Assembly: GCF_051020975.1 (NCBI RefSeq)
Contig: NW_027478168.1
Span: 11,594,001 to 11,658,000, forward strand
Length of the DNA: 64,000 nucleotides
Direction: 5' to 3'
Origin: Osmia lignaria lignaria
Taxonomy: Eukaryota; Arthropoda; Insecta; Hymenoptera; Megachilidae
Below are positions 1 through 11,209 of the stretch, piece by piece. Both the position numbers and the translations under genes were made by a program. Position 1 is the first letter of the stretch. Every line of letters begins with the position of its first letter. The notes under the pieces were generated by a model. It saw only the letters and a list, made by a program, of their open reading frames with translations, was not told the origin of the DNA and did no database searches.

Positions 1-146
1 CTTCGGAACTTTTAAATATCTTGATATATCTCGAGAACTACGCATCTGATCAAAAAATATCATAGAACATAAAAAGCGGGAAACATAATTCTCTACAAAA
101 AAGGTCTCTTAACATTTTGCCATAGCTCGCTTCGTTTCCGAGATAT
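1..146 (+). repeat. Partial satellite monomer at left edge
   Basis: This is the last 146 bp of a monomer; base 1 corresponds to monomer position 177. It carries a private variant, AAGCGGGAAAC where other monomers read AAGTAGGAAAC. The array therefore continues to the left of the window. Confidence 0.97.
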
Positions 147-465
147 TTGCAGATTTATCTCAAGGGAAGGGGCCTGACGGACATATTTCGAGATATTTCT
201 TCTTGTTGTTCTTCTTCTGCACAGCTAAGCTGGAAGTGGCATTTACAGCTCGCAATAGTGCAGAGTTATCTCATAGAAAGGGGCCACGGTGTTTCTGTAT
301 CTCTATTATGTTGGTGCGGCTTCGGAACTTTTAAATATCTCGATATATCTCGAGAACTACGCATCTGATCAAAAAATATCATAGAACATAAAAAGTAGGA
401 AACTTAATTCTCTACAAACAAAGTCTCTTAACATTTTGCCATAGCTCGCTTCGTTTCCGAGATAT
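147..465 (+). repeat. 319-bp monomer lacking one TTC triplet
   Basis: It is the only 319-bp monomer in the window. The pyrimidine tract after the CGAGATATTTC core has one TTC fewer than its neighbours, a typical replication-slippage event in a microsatellite-like tract. The rest matches the A-type subtype seen at 4008 and 9804, which share the CTCATAGAAAGG variant. Confidence 0.95.
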
Positions 466-1433
466 TTGCAGATTTATCTCAAGGGAAGGGGCCTGACGGA
501 CATATTTCGAGATATTTCTTCTTCTTGTTGTTCTTCTTCTGCACAGCTAAGCTGGAAGTGGCATTTGCAGCTCGCAATAGTGCAGAGTTATCTCAAAGAA
601 GGGGGCCACGGTGTTTCTGTATCTCTATTATGTTGGTGCGGCTTCGGAACTTTTAAATATCTTGATATATCTCGAGAACTACGCATCTGATCAAAAAATA
701 TCATAGAACATAAAAAGTAGGAAACTTAATTCTCTACAGAAAAGATCTCTTAACATTTTGCCATAGCTCGCTTCATTTCCGAGATATTTGCAGATTTATC
801 TCAAGGGAAGGGGCCTAACGGACATATTTCGAGATATTTCTTCTTCTTGTTGTTCCTCTTCTGCACAGCGAAGCTGGAAGTGACATTTGCAGCTCGCAAT
901 AGTGCAGAGTTATCTCAAGGAAAGGGGCCACGGTATTTCTGTATCTCTATTATGCTGGTGCGGCTTCGGAACTTTTAAATATCTTGATATATCTCGAGAA
1001 CTACGCATCTGATCAAAAAATATCATAGAAGATAAATAGTAGGAAACTTAATTCTCTACAAAAAAGGTCTCTCAACATTTTGCCATAGCTCGCTTCGTTT
1101 CCGAGATATTTGCACATTTATCTCAAGGGAAGGGGCCTAACGGACATATTTCGAGATATTTGTTCTTCTTGTTGTTCTTCTTCTGCACAGCTAAGCTGGA
1201 AGTGGCATTTGCGGCTCGCACTAGTGCAGAGTTAGCTCAAAGAAAGGGGCCACGGTGTTTCTGTATCTCTATTATGTTGGTGCGGCTTCGGAACTTTTAA
1301 ATATCACGATATATCTCGAAAACTACGCTTCTGATCAAAAAATATCATAGAACATAAATTGTAGGAAACACAATTCTCTACAAAAAACGTCTCTTAACAT
1401 TTTGCCATAGCTCGCTTCGTTTCCGAGATATTT

Positions 1434-1459
1434 GCAGATTTATCTCAAGGGAAGGGGCC
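1434..1459 (+). repeat. Internal direct duplication, copy 1
   Basis: This segment runs GCAGATTTATCTCAAG then GGAAGGGGCC. The same 26 bp recur 114 bp downstream in the same monomer with three mismatches (23/26). Both are preceded by a CATTTTGCC/CATTTGC plus AGCTCGC motif, so the similarity extends upstream with gaps. Confidence 0.85.
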
Positions 1460-1481
1460 TGACGGACATATTTCGAGATAT

Positions 1482-1512
1482 TTCTTCTTCTTGTTGTTCT
1501 TCTTCTGCACAG
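1482..1512 (+). other. Pyrimidine tract ending in CACAG
   Basis: About 27 bp of almost pure pyrimidine (TTC triplets around a TTGTTG centre) are followed by TGCACAG. On the plus strand it has the layout of a 3' splice acceptor; on the minus strand it is a GAA-rich purine tract. It is present in every monomer. Length changes here are confined to the unit at 147, and a substitution variant (TTCTTCTTCTTGTTC) marks B-type copies such as 21718 and 54230. Splicing function is not shown by the sequence. Confidence 0.5.
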
Positions 1513-1547
1513 CTAAGCTGGAAGTGGCATTTGCAGCTCGCAATAGT

Positions 1548-1573
1548 GCAGAGTTATCTCAAAGAAAGGGGCC
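1548..1573 (+). repeat. Internal direct duplication, copy 2
   Basis: This segment runs GCAGAGTTATCTCAAA then GAAAGGGGCC. It matches copy 1 at 23 of 26 positions and is followed by ACGG, as copy 1 is followed by TGACGG. The pair suggests the 322-bp unit grew from a shorter ancestral repeat. Confidence 0.85.
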
Positions 1574-1651
1574 ACGGTGTTTCTGTATCTCTATTATGTT
1601 GGTGCGGCTTCGGAACTTTTAAATATCTTGATATATCTCGGGAACTACGCA

Positions 1652-1711
1652 TCTGATAAAAAAATATCATAGAACATAAAAAGTAGGAAACTTAATTCTC
1701 TACAAATAAAG
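1652..1711 (+). other. AT-rich A-tract segment of the monomer
   Basis: This part contains a run of A around the CTGATCA/CTGATAA site, then AACATAAAAAG, and a second A tract near TCTACAAA. It is the most AT-rich part of the unit. Two A tracts about 50 bp apart recur once per 322 bp throughout the window. Such tracts often favour DNA curvature or nucleosome phasing; that role here is inference. Confidence 0.45.
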
Positions 1712-2075
1712 TCTCTTAACATTTTGCCATAGCTCGCTTCGTTTCCGAGATATTTGCAGATTTATCTCAAGGAAAGGGGCCTGACGGACATATTTCGAGA
1801 TATTTCTTCTTCTTGTTGTTCTTCTTCTGCACAGCTAAGCTGGAAGTGGCATTTGCAGCTCGCAATAGTGCAGAGTTATCTCAAAGAAAGGGGCCACGGT
1901 GTTTCTGTATCTCGATTATGTTGGTGCGGCTTCGGAACTTTTAAATATCTTGATATATCTCGAGAACTACGCATCTGATCAAAAAATATCATAGAACATA
2001 AAAAGTAGGAAACTTAATTCTCTACAAAAAAGGTCTCTTAACATTTTGCCATAGCTCGCTTCGTTTCCGAGATAT

Positions 2076-2719
2076 TTGCAGATTTATCTCGAGGGAAGGG
2101 GCCTGACGGACATATTTCGAGATATTTCTTCTTCCTGTTGTTCTTCTTCTGCACAGCTAAGCTGGAAGTGGCATTTGCAGCTCGCAATAGTGCAGAGTTA
2201 TCTCAAAGAATGGGGCCACGGTGTTTCTGTATCTCTATTATGTTGGTGCGGCTTCGGAACTTTTAAATATCTCGATATATCTCGAAAACTACGCTTCTGA
2301 TCAAAAAATATCATAGAACATAACTTGTGTGAAACATAATTCTCTACAAAAAAGGTCTCTTAACATTTTGCCATAGCTCGCTTCGTTTCCGAGATATTTG
2401 CAGATATATCTCAAGGGAAGGGGCCTGACGGACATATTTCGAGATATTTCTTCTTCTTGTTGTTCTTCTTCTGCACAGCTAAACTGGAAGTGGCATTTCC
2501 AGCTCGCAATAGTGCAGAGTTATCTCAAAGAAAGGGGCCACGGTGTTTCTGTATCTCTATTATGTTGGTGCGGCTTCGGAACTTTTACATATCTTGATAT
2601 ATCTCGAGAACTACGCATCTGATCAAAAAATATCATAGAACATAAAAAGTAGGAAACTTAATTCTCTACAAAAAAGGTCTCTTAACATTTTGCCATAGCT
2701 CGCTTCGTTTCCGAGATAT
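2076..2719 (+). repeat. 644-bp dimer duplication, copy 1
   Basis: A two-monomer unit: the first has TCTCGAGGG, AGAATGGGG and a CGAAAACTACGCTTC end; the second has TTGCAGATATATC and TTCCAGCTCGC. It repeats immediately downstream. Copy 1 has private changes TTTTACATAT and CTTGTGTGAAAC. The first-monomer type recurs at 12702 and 17210, each followed by the second type at 13024 and 17532, so the ordered pair is a stable A-block module. Confidence 0.85.
2115..2287. repeat. Intramonomer inverted repeats (CGAGATAT arms)
   Basis: TTTCGAGATATTT at 2115-2127 has two reverse-complement partners in the same monomer: AAATATCTCGA at 2265-2275 (11-bp match) and ATATCTCGAAA at 2277-2287 (11-bp match). The loop is about 140-150 bp. 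Related arms occur in every unit, with a mismatch when the partner reads CTTGAT or CTCGAG. The nearby CTCGAG and TGATCA sites are also palindromic. The arms could allow cruciform or hairpin pairing, but they are short. Confidence 0.55.
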
Positions 2720-3363
2720 TTGCAGATTTATCTCGAGGGAAGGGGCCTGACGGACATATTTCGAGATATTTCTTCTTCCTGTTGTTCTTCTTCTGCACAG
2801 CTAAGCTGGAAGTGGCATTTGCAGCTCGCAATAGTGCAGAGTTATCTCAAAGAATGGGGCCACGGTGTTTCTGTATCTCTATTATGTTGGTGCGGCTTCG
2901 GAACTTTTAAATATCTCGATATATCTCGAAAACTACGCTTCTGATCAAAAAATATCATAGAACATAACTTGTATGAAACATAATTCTCTACAAAAAAGGT
3001 CTCTTAACATTTTGCCATAGCTCGCTTCGTTTCCGAGATATTTGCAGATATATCTCAAGGGAAGGGGCCTGACGGACATATTTCGAGATATTTCTTCTTC
3101 TTGTTGTTCTTCTTCTGCACAGCTAAACTGGAAGTGGCATTTCCAGCTCGCAATAGTGCAGAGTTATCTCAAAGAAAGGGGCCACGGTGTTTCTGTATCT
3201 CTATTATGTTGGTGCGGCTTCGGAACTTTTAAATATCTTGATATATCTCGAGAACTACGCATCTGATCAAAAAATATCATAGAACATAAAAAGTAGGAAA
3301 CTCAATTCTCTACAAAAAAGGTCTCTTAACATTTTGCAATAGCTCGCTTCGTTTCCGAGATAT
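2720..3363 (+). repeat. 644-bp dimer duplication, copy 2
   Basis: Near-identical to the preceding 644 bp, reading TTTTAAATAT and CTTGTATGAAAC at the two sites where copy 1 is private. It is followed by the GGAGCATGTCGG monomer at 3364, the same successor as at 13346, 17854 and 38776. Copy 2 therefore sits in the ancestral context and the dimer was duplicated next to it. Confidence 0.85.
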
Positions 3364-4651
3364 TTGCAGATTTATCTCAAGGGAAGGAGCATGTCGGACA
3401 TATTTCGAGATATTTCTTCTTCTTGTTGTTCTTCTTCTGCACAGCTAAACTGCAAGTGGCATTTGCAGCTCGCAATAGTGCAGAGTTATCTCAAAGAAAG
3501 GGGCCACGGTGTTTCTGTATCTCTATTATGTTGGTGCGGCTTCGGAACTTTTAAATATCTCGATATATCTCGAGAACTAGGCATCTGATCAAAAAATATC
3601 ATAGAACATAAAAAGTAGGAAACTAAATTCTCTACAAACAAAGTCTCTTAACATTTTGCCATAGCTCGCTTCGTTTCCGAGATATTTGCAGATTTATCTC
3701 AAGGGAAGGGGCCTGACGGACATATTTCGAGATATTTCTTCTTCTTGTTGTTCTTCTTCTGCACAGCTAAGCTGGAAGTGGCATTTGCAGCTCGCAATAG
3801 TGCAGAGTTATCTGAAAGAAAGGGGCCACGGTGTTTCTGTATCTCTATTATGTTGGTGCGGGTTCGGAACTTTTAAATATCTCGATATATCTCGAGAACT
3901 ACGTATCTGATCAAAAAATATCATAGAACATAAAAAGTAGGAAACTTAATTCTCTACAAAAAAGGTCTCTTAACATTTTGCCATAGCTCGCTTCGTTTCC
4001 GAGATATTTGCAGATTTATCTCAAGGGAAGGGGCCTGACGGACATATTTCGAGATATTTCTTCTTCTTGTTGTTCTTCTTCTGCACAGCTAAGCTGGAAG
4101 TGGCATTTACAGCTCGCAATAGTGCAGAGTTATCTCATAGAAAGGGGCCACGGTGTTTCTGTATCTCTATTATGTTGGTGCGGCTTCGGAACTTTTAAAT
4201 ATCTCGATATATCTCGAGAACTACGCATCTGATCAAAAAATATCATAGAACATAAAAAGTAGGAAACTTAATTCTCTACAAACAAAGTCTCTTAACATTT
4301 TGCCATAGCTCGCTTCGTTTCCGAGATATTTGCAGATTTATCTCAAGGGAAGGGGCCTGACGGACATATTTCGAGATATTTCTTCTTCTTGTTGTTCTTC
4401 TTCTGCACAGCTAAGCTGGAAGTGGCATTTACAGCTCGCAATAGTGCAGAGTTATCTCAAAGAAAGGGGCCACGGTGTTTCTGTATCTCTATTATGTTGG
4501 TGCGGCTTCGGAACTTTTAAGTATCTTGATATATCTCGAGAACTACGCATCTGATCAAAAAATATCATAGAACATAAAAAGTAGGAAACTTAATTCTCTA
4601 CAAAAAAGGTCTCTTAACATTATGCCATAGCTCGCTTCGTTTCCGAGATAT

Positions 4652-5617
4652 TTGCAGATTTATCTCAAGGGAAGGGGCCTGACGGACATATTTCGAGATA
4701 TTTCTTCTTCTTGTTGTTCTTCTTCTGCACAGCTAAGCTGGAAGTGGCATTTACAGCTCGCAATAGTTCAGAGTTATCTCATAGAAAGGGGCCACGGTGT
4801 TTCTGTATCTCTATTATGTTGGTGCGGCTTCGGAACTTTTAAATATCTCGATATATCTCGAGAACTACGCATCTGATCAAAAAATATCATAGAACATAAA
4901 AAGTAGGAAACTTAATTCTCTACAAACAAAGTCTCTTAACATTTTGCCATAGCTCGCTTCGTTTCCGAGATATTTGCAGATTTATCTCAAGGGAAGGGGC
5001 CTGACGGACATATTTCGAGATATTTCCTCTTCTTGTTGTTCTTCTTCTGCACAGCTAAGCTGGAAGTGGCATTTACAGCTCGCAATAGTGCAGAGTTATC
5101 TCATGGAAAGGGGCCACGGTGTTTCTGTATCTCTATTATGTTGGTGCGGCTTCGGAACTTTTAAATATCTTGATATATCTCGAGAACTACGCATCTGATC
5201 AAAAAATATCATAGAACATAAATAGTAGGAAACTTAATTCTCTACAAAAAAGGTCTCTCAACATTTTGCCATAGCTCGCTTCGTTTCCGAGATATTTGCA
5301 GATTTATCTCAAGGGAAGGGGCCTGACGGACATATTTCGAGATATTTCTTCTTCGTGTTGTTCTTCTTCTACACAGCTAAGCTGGAACTGGCATTTACAG
5401 CTCGCAATAGTGCAGAGTTATCTCAAAGAAAGGGGCCACGGTGTTTCTGTATCTCTATTATGTTGGTGCGGCTTCGGAACTTTTAAATATCTTGATATAT
5501 CTCGAGAACTACGCATCTGATCAAAAAATATCATAGAACATAAAAAGTAGGAAACTTAATTCTCTACAAAAAAGGTCTCTTAACATTTTGCAATAGCTCG
5601 CTTCGTTTCCGAGATAT
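4652..5617 (+). repeat. Three-monomer segment duplicated 3,220 bp downstream, copy 1
   Basis: The units carry the private markers CAATAGTTCAG, then TTTCCTCTTC with CTCATGGAAAGG, then CTACACAGC with GGAACTGGC. All recur in the same order at 7872-8837, exactly ten monomers away. The similarity continues a little to the left (AACTTTTAAGTATC, then CATTATGCC). It diverges in the middle of the following unit at 5618. Confidence 0.85.
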
Positions 5618-6261
5618 TTGCAGATTTATCTCAAGGGAAGAGGCCTGACGGACATATTTCGAGATATTTCTTCTTCTTGTTGTTCTTCTTCTGCACAGCT
5701 AAGCTGGAAGCGGCATTTGCAGGTCGCAATAGTGCAGAGTTATCTCAACGAAAGGGGCCACGGTGTTTCTGTATCTCTATTATGTTGGTGCGGGTTCGGA
5801 ACTTTTAAATATCTCGATATATCTCGAAAACTACGCTTCTGATCAAAAAATATCATAGAACATAAATTATAGGAAACATAATTCTCTACAAAAAAGGTCT
5901 CTTAACATTTTGCCATAGCTCGCTTGGTTTCCGAGATATTTGCAGATTTATCTCAAGGGAAGGTGCCTGACGGACATATTTCGAGATATTTCTTCTTCTT
6001 GTTGTTCTTCTTCTGCACAGCTAAGCTGGAAGTAGCATTTGCAGGTCGCAATCGTGCAGAGTTATCTCAAAGAAAGGGGCCACGGTGTTTCTGTATTTCT
6101 ATTATGTTGGTGCGGCTTCGGAACTTTTAAATATCTTGATATATCTCGAGAACTACGCATCTGATCAAAAAATATCATAGAACATAAAAAGTAGGAAACT
6201 TAATTCTCTACAAAAAAGGTCTCTTAACATTTTGCAATAGCTCGCTTCGTTTCCGAGATAT
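5618..6261 (+). repeat. B-type island inside block A1
   Basis: The unit at 5618 begins as A-type (TTTTGCAATAGC upstream, GAAGAGGCC). It switches by about 5,720 to B-type markers (GCAGGTCGC, CTCAACGAAAGG, AATTATAGGAAAC). The next unit, at 5940, is fully B-type: GCTTGGTTTCC, AAGGTGCCTG, GAAGTAGC, GCAATCGTGC. A-type resumes at the end of that unit. The same junction, including the private TGTATTTCTATT, is found at the B1-to-A2 boundary near 36,844. Confidence 0.8.
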
Positions 6262-6583
6262 TTGCAGATTTATCTCAAGGGAAGAGGCCTGACGGACATA
6301 TTTCGAGATATTTCTTCTTCTTGTTGTTCTTCTTCTGCACAGCTAAGCTGGAAGTGGCATTTACAGCTCGCAATAGTGCAGAGTTATCTCAAAGAAAGGG
6401 GCCACGGTGTTTCTGTATGTCTATTATGTTGGTGCGGCTTCGGAACTTTTAAATATCTTGATATATCTCGAGAACTACGCATCTGATCAAAAAATATCAT
6501 AGAACATAAAAAGTAGGAAACTTAATTCTCTACAAAAAAGGTCTCTTAACATTATGCCATAGCTTGCTTCGTTTCCGAGATAT

Positions 6584-6905
6584 TTGCTGATTTATCTCAA
6601 GGGAAGGGGCCTGACGGACATATTTCGAGATATTTCTTCTTCTTGTTGTTCTTCTTCTGCACAGCTAAGCTGGAAGTGGCATTTGCGGCTCGCACTAGTG
6701 CAGAGATATCTGAAAGAAAGGGGCCACGGTGTTTCTGTATCTCTATTATGTTGGTGCGGCTTCGGAACTTTTAAATATCACGATATATCTCGAAAACTAC
6801 GCTTCTGATCAAAAAATATCATAGAACATAAATTGTAGGAAACACAATTCTCTACAAAAAACGTCTCTTAACATTTTGCCATAGCTCGCTTCGTTTCCGA
6901 GATAT
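6584..6905 (+). repeat. ATCACGAT monomer subtype (first of six)
   Basis: This distinctive A-type monomer is defined by GCTTGCTTCG upstream, TTGCTGATTT, GCGGCTCGCACTAG, GAGATATCTG, ATCACGATAT and AATTGTAGGAAACAC. Other full copies start at 9160, 12058, 16566, 37488 and 45538 (the last reads TTGCAGATTT). A diverged relative is at 1110. It is usually preceded by the GAAGAGGCC subtype and followed by the CTCGGGAACTACG subtype or the CTGAAAGAAAGG subtype (9482), so it is a good phase marker for the higher-order order. Confidence 0.85.
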
Positions 6906-7871
6906 TTGCAGATTTATCTCAAGGGAAGGGGCCTGACGGACATATTTCGAGATATTTCTTCTTCTTGTTGTTCTTCTTCTGCACAGCTAAGCTGGAAGTG
7001 GCATTTGCAGCTCGCAATAGTGCAGAGTTATCTCAAAGAAAGGGGCCACGGTGTTTCTGTATCTCTATTATGTTGGTGCGGCTTCGGAACTTTTAAATAT
7101 CTTGATATATCTCGGGAACTACGCATCTGATAAAAAAATATCATAGAACATAAAAAGTAGGAAACTTAATTCTCTACAAATAAAGTCTCTTAACATTTTG
7201 CCATAGCTCGCTTCGTTTCCGAGATATTTGCAGATTTATCTCAAGGAAAGGGGCCTGACGGACATATTTCGAGATATTTCTTCTTCTTGTTGTTCTTCTT
7301 CTGCACAGCTAAGCTGGAAGTGGCATTTGCAGCTCGCAATAGTGCAGAGTTATCTCAAAGAAAGGGGCCACGGTGTTTCTGTATCTCGATTATGTTGGTG
7401 CGGCTTCGGAACTTTTAAATATCTTGATATATCTCGAGAACTACGCATCTGATCAAAAAATATCATAGAACATAAAAAGTAGGAAACTTAATTCTCTACA
7501 AAAAAGGTCTCTTAACATTTTGCCATAGCTCGCTTCGTATCCGAGATATTTGCAGATTTATCTCGAGGGAAGGGGCCTGACGGACATATTTCGAGATATT
7601 TCTTCTTCCTGTTGTTCTTCTTCTGCACAGCTAAGCTGGAAGTGGCATTTGCAGCTCGCAATAGTGCAGAGTTATCTCAAAGAAAGGGGCCACGGTGTTT
7701 CTGTATCTCTATTATGTTGGTGCGGCTTCGGAACTTTTAAGTATCTTGATATATCTCGAGAACTACGCATCTGATCAAAAAATATCATAGAACATAAAAA
7801 GTAGGAAACTTAATTCTCTACAAAAAAGGTCTCTTAACATTATGCCATAGCTCGCTTCGTTTCCGAGATAT

Positions 7872-8837
7872 TTGCAGATTTATCTCAAGGGAAGGGGCCT
7901 GACGGACATATTTCGAGATATTTCTTCTTCTTGTTGTTCTTCTTCTGCACAGCTAAGCTGGAAGTGGCATTTACAGCTCGCAATAGTTCAGAGTTATCTC
8001 ATAGAAAGGGGCCACGGTGTTTCTGTATCTCTATTATGTTGGTGCGGCTTCGGAACTTTTAAATATCTCGATATATCTCGAGAACTACGCATCTGATCAA
8101 AAAATATCATACAACATAAAAAGTAGGAAACTTAATTCTCTACAAACAAAGTCTCTTAACATTTTGCCATAGCTCGCTTCGTTTCCGAGATATTTGCAGA
8201 TTTATCTCAAGGGAAGGGGCCTGACGGACATATTTCGAGATATTTCCTCTTCTTGTTGTTCTTCTTCTGCACAGCTAAGCTGGAAGTGGCATTTACAGCT
8301 CGCAATAGTGCAGAGTTATCTCATGGAAAGGGGCCACGGTGTTTCTGTATCTCTATTATGTTGGTGCGGCTTCGGAACTTTTAAATATCTTGATATATCT
8401 CGAGAACTACGCATCTGATCAAAAAATATCATAGAACATAAATAGTAGGAAACTTAATTCTCTACAAAAAAGGTCTCTCAACATTTTGCCATAGCTCGCT
8501 TCGTTTCCGAGATATTTGCAGATTTATCTCAAGGGAAGGGGCCTGACGGACATATTTCGAGATATTTCTTCTTCGTGTTGTTCTTCTTCTACACAGCTAA
8601 GCTGGAACTGGCATTTACAGCTCGCAATAGTGCAGAGTTATCTCAAAGAAAGGGGCCACGGTGTTTCTGTATCTCTATTATGTTGGTGCGGCTTCGGAAC
8701 TTTTAAATATCTTGATATATCTCGAGAACTACGCATCTGATCAAAAAATATCATAGAACATAAAAAGTAGGAAACTTAATTCTCTACAAAAAAGGTCTCT
8801 TAACATTTTGCAATAGCTCGCTTCGTTTCCGAGATAT
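7872..8837 (+). repeat. Three-monomer segment duplicated 3,220 bp upstream, copy 2
   Basis: It carries the same linked private markers as 4652-5617, differing for example at CATACAACAT (copy 1 reads CATAGAACAT). It continues into 8838-9481, which resembles 6262-6905, so this part of A1 is a mosaic of two overlapping duplications. Confidence 0.85.
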
Positions 8838-11209
8838 TTGCAGATTTATCTCAAGGGAAGAGGCCTGACGGACATATTTCGAGATATTTCTTCTTCTTGT
8901 TGTTCTTCTTCTGCACAGCTAAGCTGGAAGTGGCATTTACAGCTCGCAATAGTGCAGAGTTATCTCAAAGAAAGGGGCCACGGTGTTTCTGTATCTCTAT
9001 TATGTTGGTGCGGCTTCGGAACTTTTAAATATCTTGATATATCTCGAGAACTACGCATCTGATCAAAAAATATCATAGAACATAAAAAGTAGGAAACTTA
9101 ATTCTCTACAAAAAAGGTCTCTTAACATTATGCCATAGCTTGCTTCGTTTCCGAGATATTTGCTGATTTATCTCAAGGGAAGGGGCCTGACGGACATATT
9201 TCGAGATATTTCTTCTTCTTGTTGTTCTTCTTCTGCACAGCTAAGCTGGAAGTGGCATTTGCGGCTCGCACTAGTGCAGAGATATCTGAAAGAAAGGGGC
9301 CACGGTGTTTCTGTATCTCTATTATGTTGGTGCGGCTTCGGAACTTTTAAATATCACGATATATCTCGAAAACTACGCTTCTGATCAAAAAATATCATAG
9401 AACATAAATTGTAGGAAACACAATTCTCTACAAAAAACGTCTCTTAACATTTTGCCATAGCTCGCTTCGTTTCCGAGATATTTGCAGATTTATCTCAAGG
9501 GAAGGGGCCTGACGGACATATTTCGAGATATTTCTTCTTCTTGTTGTTCTTCTTCTGCACAGCTAAGCTGGAAGTGGCATTTGCAGCTCGCAATAGTGCA
9601 GAGTTATCTGAAAGAAAGGGGCCACGGTGTTTCTGTATCTCTATTATGTTGGTGCGGGTTCGGAACTTTTAAATATCTCGATATATCTCGAGAACTACGT
9701 ATCTGATCAAAAAATATCATAGAACATAAAAAGTAGGAAACTTAATTCTCTACAAAAAAGGTCTCTTAACATTTTGCCATAGCTCGCTTCGTTTCCGAGA
9801 TATTTGCAGATTTATCTCAAGGGAAGGGGCCTGACGGACATATTTCGAGATATTTCTTCTTCTTGTTGTTCTTCTTCTGCACAGCTAAGCTGGAAGTGGC
9901 ATTTACAGCTCGCAATAGTGCAGAGTTATCTCATAGAAAGGGGCCACGGTGTTTCTGTATCTCTATTATGTTGGTGCGGCTTCGGAACTTTTAAATATCT
10001 CGATAAATCTCGAGAACTACGCATCTGATCAAAAAATATCATAGAACATAAAAAGTAGGAAACTTAATTCTCTACAAACAAAGTCTCTTCACATTTTGCC
10101 ATAGCTCGCTTCGTTTCCGAGATATTTGCAGATTTATCTCAAGGGAAGGGGCCTGACGGACATATTTCGAGATATTTCTTCTTCTTGTTGTTCTTCTTCT
10201 GCACAGCTAAGCTGGAAGTGGCATTTACAGCTCGCAATAGTGCAGAGTTATCTCAAAGAAAGGGGCCACGGTGTTTCTGTATCTCTATTATGTTGGTGCG
10301 GCTTCGGAACTTTTAAGTATCTTGATATATCTCGAGAACTACGCATCTGATCAAAAAATATCATAGAACATAAAAAGTAGGAAACTTAATTCTCTACAAA
10401 AAAGGTCTCTTAACATTATGCCATAGCTCGCTTCGTTTCCGAGATATTTGCTGATTTATCTCAAGGGAAGGGGCCTGACGGACATATTTCGAGATATTTC
10501 TTCTTCTTGTTGTTCTTCTTGTGCACAGCTAGGCTGGAAGTGGCATTTGCAGCTCGCAATAGTGCAGAGTTATCTCAAAGAAAGGGGCCACGGTGTTTCT
10601 GTATCTCGATTATGTTGGTGCGGCTTCGGAACTTTTAAATATCTTGATATATCTCGAGAACTACGCATCTGATCAAAAAATATCATAGAACATAAAAAGT
10701 AGGAAACTTAATTCTCTACAAAAAAGGTCTCTTAACATTTTGCCATAGCTCGCTTCGTTTCCGAGATATTTGCAGATTTATCGCGAGGGAAGGGGCCTGA
10801 CGGACATATTTCGAGATATTTCTTCTTCTTGTTGTTCTTCGTCTGCACAGCTAAGCTGGAAGTGGCATTTGCAACTCGCAATAGTGCAGAGTTATCTCAA
10901 AGAAAGGAGCCACGGTGATTCTGTATCTCTATTATGTTGGTGCGGCTTCGGAACTTTTAAATATCTTGATATATCTCGAGAACTACGCATCTGATCAAAA
11001 AATATCATACAACATAAAAAGTAGGAAACTTAATTCTCTACAAAAAAGGTCTCCTAACATTTTGCCATAGCTCGCTTCGTTTCCGAGATATTTGCAGATT
11101 TATCTCGAGGGAAGGGGCCTGACGGACATATTTCGAGATATTTCTTCTTCTTGTTGTTCGTCTTTTGCACAGCTAAGCTGGAAGTGGCATTTGCGGGTCG
11201 CACTAGTGC

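Larger units (their letters stand above)
1432..1753 (+). repeat. Reference 322-bp monomer
   Basis: This typical A-type copy is used here to describe the unit. In order it holds: a 26-bp segment that recurs later in the unit (from unit position 3); a CGAGATATTT core (about 43-52); a pyrimidine tract ending in CACAG (51-81); AGCTCGC followed by the second copy of the 26-bp segment (from 117); a GC-richer stretch with GGTGCGGCTTCGGAAC (170-185); ATATCTCG-type inverted-repeat arms (190-211); an AT-rich segment with A tracts (about 221-280); and GCTCGCTTCG (311-320) leading into the next unit. Its 3' part has two subtype markers, CTCGGGAACTACG and CTGATAAAA, shared with the monomers at 6906, 12380, 16888, 37810 and 45860. 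Confidence 0.95.

Noticed and set aside
466..690. Recurrent 74-codon open frame once per monomer (about 60-74 codons in variants)
   Set aside because: The frames start at TTG or GTG, not ATG, in a eukaryotic-type satellite. Many units carry stops or shifts (for example TGA in the unit at 788 and TAG in the unit at 1110). Changes are not biased to silent sites, the serine/cysteine-rich part is just the TTC tract, and 322 is not a multiple of 3, so frames cannot join.
1420..1436. CENP-B box-like sequence at CTTCGTTTCCGAGATAT
   Set aside because: It shares the TTCG core but lacks the required A and CGGG positions of the CENP-B box, so it is not a match. No better candidate was seen in the consensus.
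5924..6130. 68-codon open frame in a second phase, beginning in GCTTGGTTTCC units
   Set aside because: It appears only because a C-to-G change creates a TTG start. It overlaps the other frame and its phenylalanine run is the same TTC tract. It is a by-product of the repeat.
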